Shown piece by piece: positions 1 through 6,753 of a DNA stretch of 24,768 bases (its first letter is position 1; every line of letters starts with the position of its first letter). Under the pieces are notes generated by a model, which was not told where the DNA came from, made no database searches, and was given only the letters and a program-made list of their open reading frames with translations. The translations under genes and the position numbers were made by a program. Source of the stretch: Chloroflexota bacterium (GTDB taxonomy: Bacteria; Chloroflexota; Anaerolineae; Aggregatilineales; UBA2796). The stretch spans positions 1 through 24,768 of the forward strand of contig RFIM01000031.1 of assembly GCA_003695215.1 (NCBI GenBank). The letters are read 5' to 3'.

Positions 1-614
1 GCGATGCGCACGTCTGTGGCGATCAGGCTGAGCATGGTCGCCATGTTCGGCGCGATCATGCCTGCGCCTTTGGCGATTCCGATCAGCGCAGCTTGGCCAA
101 AAGTGGCATGAGCCAGCTTCGGCTTTGTATCTGTGGTCATGATGGCGCGCGCGGCTGCTTGCCAAGCCTCAGGCGCGCCGCTCAGCTGCGCGGCGAGCTG
201 CTGAATGCCCGCATGCAGGCGCGCCATTGGCAAATGTGTGCCGATCACACCTGTGGACATGACCAGAACCTGCTCGGCGCGGCAAGCGAGCGCCTCAGCT
301 GCCCAAGCGGCGCATTGTGCGGCATCGGCAAGGCCGCGCTCGCCTGTGCAGGCATTGGCAGAAGCCGTATTGATCAGCACGGCGCGTATGGCGTTTGGCG
401 CAGTTGCCAAGTGCGCCTGATCGAGCAGCACAGGCGCTGCCTTGACCAAATTGGTGGTGAAGACAGCCGCTGCTGCGCAATCGGCTGTGCTGGCCACTAG
501 AGTCAGGTCAGGGCGCGTCGGCTTGCCGAAGTAGGCGTACAGGCCTGCATCTAACGCGCCGAGTTGGAAGCCGCGCAAAGGCGGCAAGTCAGTTGGCAGC
601 ATTTCAAGCAGCAT
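1..614 (-). CDS. argJ: Bifunctional ornithine acetyltransferase/N-acetylglutamate synthase (partial, C-terminus off left edge)
   Basis: ArgJ moves the acetyl group from N-acetylornithine to glutamate (and in bifunctional forms uses acetyl-CoA) in the cyclic arginine pathway in the cytosol. Translation of the minus strand gives about 204 residues with three family signatures: STGVIG near residue 120, AIMTTDTKPK, and KGAGMIAPNMATML. In this family the last motif is cut autocatalytically before its Thr (Thr193 here) to give the alpha and beta chains, and that Thr is the nucleophile. The start at 614 has an AGGT ribosome-binding core about 5 nt upstream. It lies 6 nt after the stop of the upstream regulator gene, so the two are probably cotranscribed. 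The beta chain lies beyond the window, so whether the enzyme is mono- or bifunctional cannot be judged. The plus-strand reading frame opposite this gene is a shadow. Confidence 0.95.
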   Translation of the reverse strand, partial: MLLEMLPTDLPPLRGFQLGALDAGLYAYFGKPTRPDLTLVASTADCAAAAVFTTNLVKAAPVLLDQAHLATAPNAIRAVLINTASANACTGERGLADAAQCAAWAAEALACRAEQVLVMSTGVIGTHLPMARLHAGIQQLAAQLSGAPEAWQAAARAIMTTDTKPKLAHATFGQAALIGIAKGAGMIAPNMATMLSLIATDVRI

Positions 615-620
615 AGTGAC

Positions 621-1226
621 CTATTCGATATCAATGCGTTTGATGTCGCTCACGTTGATGTCGCGGCTGCGCTCAAGGATCGAGGTCAGAATCAGCTTGG
701 CGAAGCGGAAGAAATCCTTCATCTGGTCAATGCGCCCGACGTAATAGTTAGCCAGCGCCTGATCGGCTTGATCCATGCTCGGAATGGCTTCGCGCAGATG
801 CTGGATATTGCCTTCCAGCACTTCAAGCGCCTGATTGACGTCGCGCAGCTCGCGCGCGCCCAGCACATTGGTCAGAATCTTCCAAAAGTCGGACTCAGCT
901 TCGTAGAATTTGCGGCGGTCGCCACGCACCCAGACTTCGCGGACGACGCCTAAGTTCTCCAGCATGCGCATATTCATGCTCACGCTTGCCTTAGAGACGC
1001 TCAGATGCTCGACCAGGTCGTCGAGGCTCATCGGCTCAGGGCTGAGCAAGAGCGCGCCGTACATCTTGCCGATCACGCGATTGTAGCCGAAATAATCAGC
1101 CAATTGGCCGAGTCCTTCCAGCATGCTATCGTTGACCGCCTGCAAGATCGGATGCAGGCTGCGCCCTGTGCCATTGGCCGAACGCCCTTCTTCCACATGC
1201 CCATTCAGTGAGTCGCCCGTTGCCAT
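621..1226 (-). CDS. GbsR/MarR-type winged-helix transcriptional regulator
   Basis: The 201-residue protein carries a MarR-like winged helix at about residues 40-110. Signatures are GYNRVIGKMYGALLLSPEP, then LDDLVEHLSVSKASVSMN as the helix-turn-helix, then a wing around WVRGDRRKFYEAESD. This order and wording is typical of the GbsR family, whose known members control glycine betaine or choline uptake and synthesis. The C-terminal half is helical and probably mediates dimerisation. The N-terminal 25 residues look disordered. The start at 1226 has AAGGA about 10 nt upstream. The gene sits between aroQ and argJ, so the neighbours do not reveal its ligand. It has its own likely promoter (1269-1297) and a 13-bp palindrome at the presumed start site (1254-1266), which suggests autorepression. 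Family assignment is firm; target and effector are unknown. Confidence 0.85.
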   Translation of the reverse strand: MATGDSLNGHVEEGRSANGTGRSLHPILQAVNDSMLEGLGQLADYFGYNRVIGKMYGALLLSPEPMSLDDLVEHLSVSKASVSMNMRMLENLGVVREVWVRGDRRKFYEAESDFWKILTNVLGARELRDVNQALEVLEGNIQHLREAIPSMDQADQALANYYVGRIDQMKDFFRFAKLILTSILERSRDINVSDIKRIDIE

Positions 1227-1253
1227 TCTTATCTCATCCTTCTGTGTTAACTC

Positions 1254-1266
1254 AGCTGTAACAGCT
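1254..1266. promoter_or_regulatory. Palindromic operator candidate upstream of the GbsR-type gene
   Basis: AGCTGT-A-ACAGCT is a perfect 6+1+6 palindrome. It lies 28 nt upstream of the regulator's start codon and just downstream of its predicted -10 element, so it would cover the transcription start. Winged-helix dimers of the MarR class bind such dyads; binding by this regulator is inferred. Confidence 0.45.
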
Positions 1267-1268
1267 AA

Positions 1269-1297
1269 AGCGTAGCATTTTCAGCCTGTGGCGGCAA
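1269..1297 (-). promoter_or_regulatory. Promoter candidate for the GbsR-type gene
   Basis: On the minus strand, TTGCCG (1292-1297), a 17-nt spacer and TACGCT (1269-1274) with a TG extension one base upstream of the -10. The -10 is a weak match (3/6), but spacing and the extended TG are right. It would allow regulator and argJ transcription independent of the upstream operon promoter. Confidence 0.4.
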
Positions 1298-1306
1298 ATT
1301 CAGTGC

Positions 1307-1765
1307 TCATGGCTCAGGCAACAGGCCGAGATGCCCGAGCAGCGCGTCGATGCCTAGCAGGTAGCTGCGCCAGCCGAAGCCACAAATCTGCCCAAGGCAA
1401 ACGGCTGCCAAGTATGAATGATGGCGGAACGGCTCACGCGCGTGGATGTTCGAGAGATGTACCTCAACAGCTGGCAGCGCGGCGCTGCTGATGGCATCGC
1501 GCAGAGCAATAGAGGTATGCGTGTAGGCGCCGGCGTTGATGATCAAGCCGTGCGCCCATGTACGTGCCTCGTGAATGGCATCGATCAGCGCGCCTTCGTG
1601 ATTGCTCTGCATGGCGCGCAGCGATACACCATAGCGCGCCGCATGGCGCGCCGCTCGCGCCTCGATCTCGGCAAGCGTCATCGCGCCGTAAATTGCAGGC
1701 TCGCGGCTGCCCAGCAGGTTCAGGTTCGGCCCATTCAAGAGCAAGATTTGCGTCTGTTCGCTCAT
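1307..1765 (-). CDS. aroQ: 3-dehydroquinate dehydratase, type II
   Basis: This cytosolic shikimate-pathway enzyme dehydrates 3-dehydroquinate to 3-dehydroshikimate. The 152-residue product matches the type II family along its whole length: LLLNGPNLNLLGSREPAIYG at the N-terminus with the catalytic Tyr26 and Arg21, the substrate loop INAGAYTHTS around Asn77, and EVHLSNIHAREPFR with catalytic His103 and Arg114. The length is normal (about 145-155). I chose the ATG at 1765, with AGGG about 10 nt upstream. The in-frame start at 1804 would add 13 unsupported residues and overlap the preceding gene's end. It lies 26 nt downstream of a GT39-like gene, in the same direction. Both catalytic motifs are intact. 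Confidence 0.95.
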   Translation of the reverse strand: MSEQTQILLLNGPNLNLLGSREPAIYGAMTLAEIEARAARHAARYGVSLRAMQSNHEGALIDAIHEARTWAHGLIINAGAYTHTSIALRDAISSAALPAVEVHLSNIHAREPFRHHSYLAAVCLGQICGFGWRSYLLGIDALLGHLGLLPEP

Positions 1766-1791
1766 CGGAATTCGCCCTGCACAAAGTACAC

Positions 1792-3333
1792 TCAGATTGG
1801 ACACGCTCCGCTTGGCTCAAAGCGATAAATGTGCGTGCCGCCCATACGCCCTTGCGTATCGTAGACGCGGCAAAAGTAGCGCCCGAAGGTCTTGGCGCGC
1901 CCTTGCCAGAGCCATTGCCATTGATCGGGCATGAGCATCAGCCAACGCACGCCGCGCTCACTCAACAGCGCAAAGATCGCCTCAGGCTGGTAGAAAAGCG
2001 GCACGATCTCAGGCGTGACCAGGCCTGCCACGTCCAAGAGCGGACGGTTGGCGAAAAAACCAACTGCGCCGATATCATGCGCGGCCAGCAGTTCATCAGG
2101 CGGCACATGTTGGCGCAGCCAAAGGGCCGCTTTCACCATCTCCGTGTTGATCATCTGCACATCCTCAGCGAAGACTCTGGCGCCGACCAGAGCGAAGAGC
2201 GGGAAGAGCACCAAGCATAGCGCCGCCAATGTGCGCGTCATCATACGCACTAGGCGCCTTTGGCGCCGCGCCGCGCCGCGCTGAAGGACGATCAGCGTGC
2301 CGCTGACGCCGATCAGGATGAAAGTTGGCAGGGCAGGTATCACATAGCGCCCATGCTGATAGCTGGCAGGCAAGCGCAGCGCATACAGCAGGATCAGCGC
2401 CAATGACCAAGCCAAAGGCAGCATGGCGAAGGCGCGCTGGATCGGCTCGTGCTTGCGCCACAGCTCACGCACGCCAAAGAGCACACCGATGCTCAGGGCG
2501 ATCTGCGCGCCTGCTGTCAGTGGCAGCGCCATCTCGATGAAATTCCTGAGCGCGCCGCGCGCCAAGAGCGGCGCGAATTGCGCCTGCTTGGCGCTGAAGG
2601 TATTCGGCAAAAGCGCGCCGCTGACGCTCAGGTTGAGCCAAAGATATGGCAGAAGGCATAGCGCGCCAAAAACTGAGACGCCGATCAGCCACGCCGCGGC
2701 GCCGCGGCGATCCTGAGTCAGCGCAGGCAGCAGCGTCAGGCCGATTAAGCCCGCCAGGAGTATCCCTTCCGGCCGCGTGGCGATCAGCGCCGCGCACAGA
2801 GCGCCCAGCGCCGCGCCGCCGCTGAAGCGCGCGCGCGCCGCTAGCTCAGGCTGCAGCTGCCGTGCCGCCACTTCAAGGACGACGACCACTAGCGCGGCGA
2901 AAAGCGCTGTCTCCATGCCGCTGACCGCGCTCCACAATAAGTGCCATGCGCAGCAGATGGCCATTCCGACCCACCAGCCCACAGCGCGCACCTCTGGGAA
3001 CAACCGCTCTGCCAAGCGCGCGCTGAAGATCGCCGTCAGCGCCACAGCGAAGGCGCCGATCAGCGCGCTCCACCAAATATACGGCAGCTTCAGCCAATAG
3101 CCGAGCGCCAAGAGCAAGGTATACAGCGGCGCAGTCGAGCCGCCGCTCGGCACGCCTGCCACAAACGACCACGTGCCCGTCTGCGCTAGGTTACGCGCAT
3201 AAGTATGATGAATCCAGGCGTCATCTAGCGGAAAGCCGAGTCCGCCGCTGGCTTGGGCTGCGAGCAGATAGCCGAGCGCGCCGAGCGCTGCCAGTGCGCT
3301 GAAGAGCGCGGCGCGGCGCTCAATTGACCTCAC
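1792..3333 (-). CDS. GT39-like polytopic membrane glycosyltransferase (second of pair)
   Basis: A 513-residue very hydrophobic protein with about 10-12 predicted transmembrane helices. After the first helix comes PLDDAWIHHTYARNLAQTG, the acidic first-loop motif typical of GT39/ArnT-like lipid-phosphate-sugar-dependent transferases. It probably glycosylates lipids, polymers or proteins on the outer face of the membrane; the substrate is unknown. A longer frame opens at 3381, but I chose the GTG at 3333. An AAGGAG box sits exactly 6 nt upstream of it, and the first helix then begins within about 10 residues of the start. The gene overlaps the end of its upstream paralogue-like neighbour by 14 nt, which suggests translational coupling. 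A soluble C-terminal tail of about 100 residues follows the last helix. Confidence 0.8.
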   Translation of the reverse strand: MRSIERRAALFSALAALGALGYLLAAQASGGLGFPLDDAWIHHTYARNLAQTGTWSFVAGVPSGGSTAPLYTLLLALGYWLKLPYIWWSALIGAFAVALTAIFSARLAERLFPEVRAVGWWVGMAICCAWHLLWSAVSGMETALFAALVVVVLEVAARQLQPELAARARFSGGAALGALCAALIATRPEGILLAGLIGLTLLPALTQDRRGAAAWLIGVSVFGALCLLPYLWLNLSVSGALLPNTFSAKQAQFAPLLARGALRNFIEMALPLTAGAQIALSIGVLFGVRELWRKHEPIQRAFAMLPLAWSLALILLYALRLPASYQHGRYVIPALPTFILIGVSGTLIVLQRGAARRQRRLVRMMTRTLAALCLVLFPLFALVGARVFAEDVQMINTEMVKAALWLRQHVPPDELLAAHDIGAVGFFANRPLLDVAGLVTPEIVPLFYQPEAIFALLSERGVRWLMLMPDQWQWLWQGRAKTFGRYFCRVYDTQGRMGGTHIYRFEPSGACPI

Positions 3334-4876
3334 GACTGGCTCCTTGGGTGCGCACGCGGTAGATGCGCACCTTGCCGTCATAATAGAGATGATCGAGAAA
3401 GAAGGGCACGTCTTGCCTGCGCCAAAGCGTTTCCATAGGCTTGGTGTGGTTGCGATCCAGCACCACGTGCGTCACGCCGTAGCGCGCCGCGAGGTCGCTG
3501 ATGCTGCTGGGCGGCGCATTGGGCAAGACGACGCTCATGATGCCTGTGAAATAGTAGAGCGCTGGCGGATCGTTGATCATCGCGATCGCTTCGCTGGGCA
3601 AGCTGAGCGCTTGGTAGAAAGCGCCGCTGTGATTCCAATCGGCGCGCTTGTTGGCGAAGACCATCAAGCTCAGGCTGATCGCCCAAGCTGCCAGAGCGCC
3701 ACCAAAGACGATCTTCGCCTGGCTCAAGCGCCAACGGCGCTGCTGAGCAGCCTCGATCAGCACGTCCTGCAGCCCGACTGCGCCAAGCGCTGCCCAGAAG
3801 GGCAGGAGCGCCGCGCCGCTATGGAACAAGCCGCCGCGCGCGCCCGGTAAAGCAAATACCAACGTCATCAGGCCGAAGAGTAGCGGCGCATACAGCAAGA
3901 AGCCGCTCAAGATCGGCTCCATACGCTTGCGCCAGGCGCTCAAGAGCATCAATGGCACAAGGACGATCATGCCTTGCTCGCCGACAAAGCGCATCAGGTT
4001 GATCCCAAGCGCCCTGAGGCGCGACTCAAGGATGTTCTCCAGCCCCCAGTCCAGGAAATGGCTCAGGCTGATCTGCGGCGGATAGTTGGCGATCTCGTCG
4101 TAGCTGCGCATGAAAGCCGTCTCCAAGCCGCCCACAGGCAAGGGCGTGCCCGTGAGCGCCAAGGTGCGCAGCCACCATGGCGCCATCAAAGCTGTATAGG
4201 CGAGCGCGCCTGCCAGTGCCATTGGCACACCGCTGCGCAGCGGCGTGCGCCAAAGGGCCACGATCAGCATGACGATCAACAGCAGCAGGCCATCTGAGCG
4301 CGTTAGATGCGCCAAAGCAGCACAGGCGCCGCTCAGGATGAACCAGGCCCAAGCGCGCCGCTTGCGCCCGATGCCCATGCTCAGCAAGCTGAGCGCGCCG
4401 AAGGCGCCGAACGGCGCAATGGTCGAAGTGGTGAACCAATATGGAAAGTAATAGCCGCTAAAGATGGTCAGCAGTGCGGCAAGCCAGGCCACACGCCGCG
4501 ATTTGCCTAACAAGGCGCCGAGCGCGTAGCTCAGCACTGCTATCAGCGCGTAGAGCGGCAAAAAAGCGATCTGCGCTGCGCCGAAGTGAATGCCGAACAG
4601 GCTCAAGCCGCCGAAGGCAATGATGGACGATAACGGTTGCCAATACAGATGGCTTGGAATGGGCAGGCCTGCGGGCGCGCCGATGTACGTCCAGATGTTG
4701 GCGTCAGTCATGCCGAGCCCGTTCGCCATGCGTTGCGCCGCGTTATAGTAATAGAAAGCGTCGGTGTAGCCAGGATGATCGATCAAGGCGGCGGCGCTTG
4801 CGCCGATCAGCAAGGCGAACAAGGCCACGCGTGGCACATCGCGGCGATAAACAGGCGCAATACGGCTCAGCAACAT
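3320..4876 (-). CDS. GT39-like polytopic membrane glycosyltransferase (first of pair)
   Basis: A 518-residue polytopic membrane protein with a basic N-terminus, a first helix at about residues 17-38, and YTDAFYYYNAAQRMANGLG in the first periplasmic-side loop. This is the position where GT39/PMT-like enzymes carry their acidic catalytic or metal-binding residue. Many further hydrophobic segments follow, and a C-terminal segment of about 100 residues is soluble. I chose ATG 4876, which has AGGA 8 nt upstream; the in-frame start at 4909 lies inside the promoter. The product probably transfers a sugar from a lipid carrier to an extracytoplasmic acceptor, perhaps as a pair with the overlapping downstream gene. 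Exact donor and acceptor cannot be read from the sequence. Confidence 0.8.
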   Translation of the reverse strand: MLLSRIAPVYRRDVPRVALFALLIGASAAALIDHPGYTDAFYYYNAAQRMANGLGMTDANIWTYIGAPAGLPIPSHLYWQPLSSIIAFGGLSLFGIHFGAAQIAFLPLYALIAVLSYALGALLGKSRRVAWLAALLTIFSGYYFPYWFTTSTIAPFGAFGALSLLSMGIGRKRRAWAWFILSGACAALAHLTRSDGLLLLIVMLIVALWRTPLRSGVPMALAGALAYTALMAPWWLRTLALTGTPLPVGGLETAFMRSYDEIANYPPQISLSHFLDWGLENILESRLRALGINLMRFVGEQGMIVLVPLMLLSAWRKRMEPILSGFLLYAPLLFGLMTLVFALPGARGGLFHSGAALLPFWAALGAVGLQDVLIEAAQQRRWRLSQAKIVFGGALAAWAISLSLMVFANKRADWNHSGAFYQALSLPSEAIAMINDPPALYYFTGIMSVVLPNAPPSSISDLAARYGVTHVVLDRNHTKPMETLWRRQDVPFFLDHLYYDGKVRIYRVRTQGASREVN

Positions 4877-4908
4877 GCTCACATCCTGATTGGCGAACGC
4901 GCACAGCA

Positions 4909-4917
4909 ATTATAGCA
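4909..4917 (-). promoter_or_regulatory. Extended -10 promoter for the GT39-aroQ-gbsR-argJ operon
   Basis: Minus strand reads TGCTATAAT, a perfect -10 with TG extension. No convincing -35 is present at 16-18 nt spacing. It lies 33 nt upstream of the chosen start of the first GT39-like gene, and back to back with the cyclase promoter. Confidence 0.6.
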
Positions 4918-4954
4918 CGCCTCAGCGTGCCTTTAGGTGACTCTGGGCCAGCTG

Positions 4955-4963
4955 TGCTATACT
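4955..4963 (+). promoter_or_regulatory. Extended -10 promoter for the cyclase-cyclase-HIT operon
   Basis: TGCTATACT, an extended -10 with a single mismatch, lies 29 nt upstream of the chosen ATG at 4993. No good -35 is visible. It mirrors the minus-strand element at 4909-4917; the outer edges of the two elements are only about 54 bases apart. Confidence 0.55.
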
Positions 4964-4992
4964 AGAGCGCATGAGACTTGGGGATGCGCTCT

Positions 4993-6753
4993 ATGGCCGA
5001 AATAACCAGCACTGTCCGCACAGCTGAGACGGCTGAACTGCAGCGTTTGATCCGCGTGGTGGATGCGCTAGAAGGGCAGTTCAGGCAGCAGCGCGCCATT
5101 TTGCAGCGGCGCGGCATGAGTTTGCCGCCTGGCACGCTGAATCACTTTCAGCGTTTGCGGGCCGAGCTGGAGAGCGCGCTGAACGAGCATGAGCGCGTGA
5201 CGCGCGAGATCGATCGCCTGCGCGCGCTCGGGCGCACAGCCGAGCTGATCAATTCCACGCTCGACCTGAACGACGTGCTCAATGAAGTCATGGATACAGT
5301 CATCAAGCTGACGCGCGCTGAGCGCGGCTACTTGATGCTGCGCGATCCAGAGACAGGCGAGCTGGAATTCAAGGTGGCACGCAACATCGAGCATCGCACG
5401 CTGCTGGAGAACGAATTCATCATCAGCCGCACAATCGTGGCGGATGTGGCGCGCACGGGCGTGCCAATTGTGACGACGGACGCGGGCAGCGATGCGCGCT
5501 TCGATTCGCAACAGAGCATCATTCGGCATGGCTTGCGCAGCATCCTGTGCGTGCCGCTCTTGCTCAAAGAGACGGTCACAGGCGTGATCTACGCCGATAA
5601 TCGCATCAAGTCGGGCATTTTCGCCGATCAGGAGCTGCAGCTGCTGCAGAACTTTGCCAATCAGGCGGCTGTGGCCATTGAGAACGCGCGCCTGTACGAG
5701 AATCTGCAGGCGAGCCTTGCTAACATCACGGCGATGCGCAATTTGCTCAGCAACGTCTTCGACTCGATTGCCAGCGGCGTGATCACGACTGATGCCGAGG
5801 GCAGGATCACGACCATGAATCCTGCGGCTTGCCGCACACTGAATTTGAGAGCCGCTGATTGCCTTGGCAAGCCGCTATGGCAAGTCTGGGAGTTAATTCC
5901 GCCTGAGACGCTTCAGGCAGTGCGCGAGGAAGGCATCTTGGAGGCGGCTGAGGTAGACTGTGAGGTGCCTGGCCGCGGCAGGCTCAACCTGAGTGTCAGT
6001 CTCAGCCCGCTGCGCAATGCCGATGCTGATATAGAAGGCGTGGCGATCGTGGTCGACGATTTGACGGAACAAAAGCAGCGCGAGAGGCAGCTGGAGACTG
6101 TGCGCAAGTATCTGACGCCTGCGATGGTCGATAACATTCGCAGCATTGAGGCACTGGGCCTGAGCGGCGAGCGGCGCCTGATCACTGCGCTTTTTGTGGA
6201 CGTGCGCGATTTCAAGCGGCATCCATTGCGCTTGGCGCCGCAAGAGCTGATGGCGTACTTGAATCGCTATCTGACAGTCGCGGCCGATGCGATCACGCAG
6301 CAGAACGGCGTGATCGATAAGTACATGGCCAATGAGATACTTGGTTTGTTCAACACACAGCTGAATCCAAGCGAAGATCATGCCTTGCGGGCTGTGCTGG
6401 CTGCGCTCGAGATGGCAGAAGGTTTCTGCGCGCTTTACAGGCATCTAGGCGAGCCTGCAGGCGCGCGCTATTTCCGAATTGGCATCAACAGCGGCGTGGC
6501 CACTTTGGGCAACGTTGGCAGCGCGACGCGCCGCGAGTTCACTGCGGTCGGCGATTCGGTCAATGCGGCGCATCGGCTGCTTGAAAACGCGCAAGATGGC
6601 GAGATCGTGCTCAGCGAGGCGACCTATTGCGCTTGCGCTGACGTGCTGCAACGAATTCCAGGCTTAACTTTGCGCTGCGAGGAAGAAATTTCAGTCAAGA
6701 ATCGGCGCGAGCCTATTCACATCTACCGCTTCTACCGCAAGGATACGCTTTGA
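4993..6753 (+). CDS. GAF-PAS class III nucleotide cyclase, C2-like subunit (metal Asp lost)
   Basis: A 586-residue soluble signalling protein. Layout: coiled coil at about 1-80, GAF at about 85-235 (closing with FANQAAVAIENARLYENL), PAS at about 255-365, then a class III cyclase domain at about 390-580. The first metal Asp is present (Asp403 in FVDVRDFK), although the usual GFT there is DFK. The second metal Asp is replaced: DKYMGDA of the family reads DKYMANE, giving Asn447. The purine-selecting pair Lys443 and Thr517 and the transition-state residues Asn524 and Arg528 are intact. This is the residue set of a C2 half. Alone it should be inactive or weak. ATG 4993 has GGGGA about 8 nt upstream; ATG 4984 and TTG 4978 are in frame but lie too close to the promoter. 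Its stop overlaps the next start (TGATG). No membrane segment is seen. Confidence 0.88.
   Translation: MAEITSTVRTAETAELQRLIRVVDALEGQFRQQRAILQRRGMSLPPGTLNHFQRLRAELESALNEHERVTREIDRLRALGRTAELINSTLDLNDVLNEVMDTVIKLTRAERGYLMLRDPETGELEFKVARNIEHRTLLENEFIISRTIVADVARTGVPIVTTDAGSDARFDSQQSIIRHGLRSILCVPLLLKETVTGVIYADNRIKSGIFADQELQLLQNFANQAAVAIENARLYENLQASLANITAMRNLLSNVFDSIASGVITTDAEGRITTMNPAACRTLNLRAADCLGKPLWQVWELIPPETLQAVREEGILEAAEVDCEVPGRGRLNLSVSLSPLRNADADIEGVAIVVDDLTEQKQRERQLETVRKYLTPAMVDNIRSIEALGLSGERRLITALFVDVRDFKRHPLRLAPQELMAYLNRYLTVAADAITQQNGVIDKYMANEILGLFNTQLNPSEDHALRAVLAALEMAEGFCALYRHLGEPAGARYFRIGINSGVATLGNVGSATRREFTAVGDSVNAAHRLLENAQDGEIVLSEATYCACADVLQRIPGLTLRCEEEISVKNRREPIHIYRFYRKDTL

Noticed and set aside
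93..500. Plus-strand open frame of 135 residues at the left end
   Set aside because: It is antisense to argJ, whose catalytic motifs are all readable on the other strand.
1558..2220. Plus-strand open frame of 220 residues over aroQ and the GT39-like gene
   Set aside because: It is antisense to two well-supported genes and shows no domain; GC-rich DNA makes such shadows common.
4978..4992. Upstream TTG and ATG starts for the first cyclase
   Set aside because: They lie 8-15 nt after the expected transcription start and leave no room for a ribosome site; ATG 4993 has GGGGA at good spacing.
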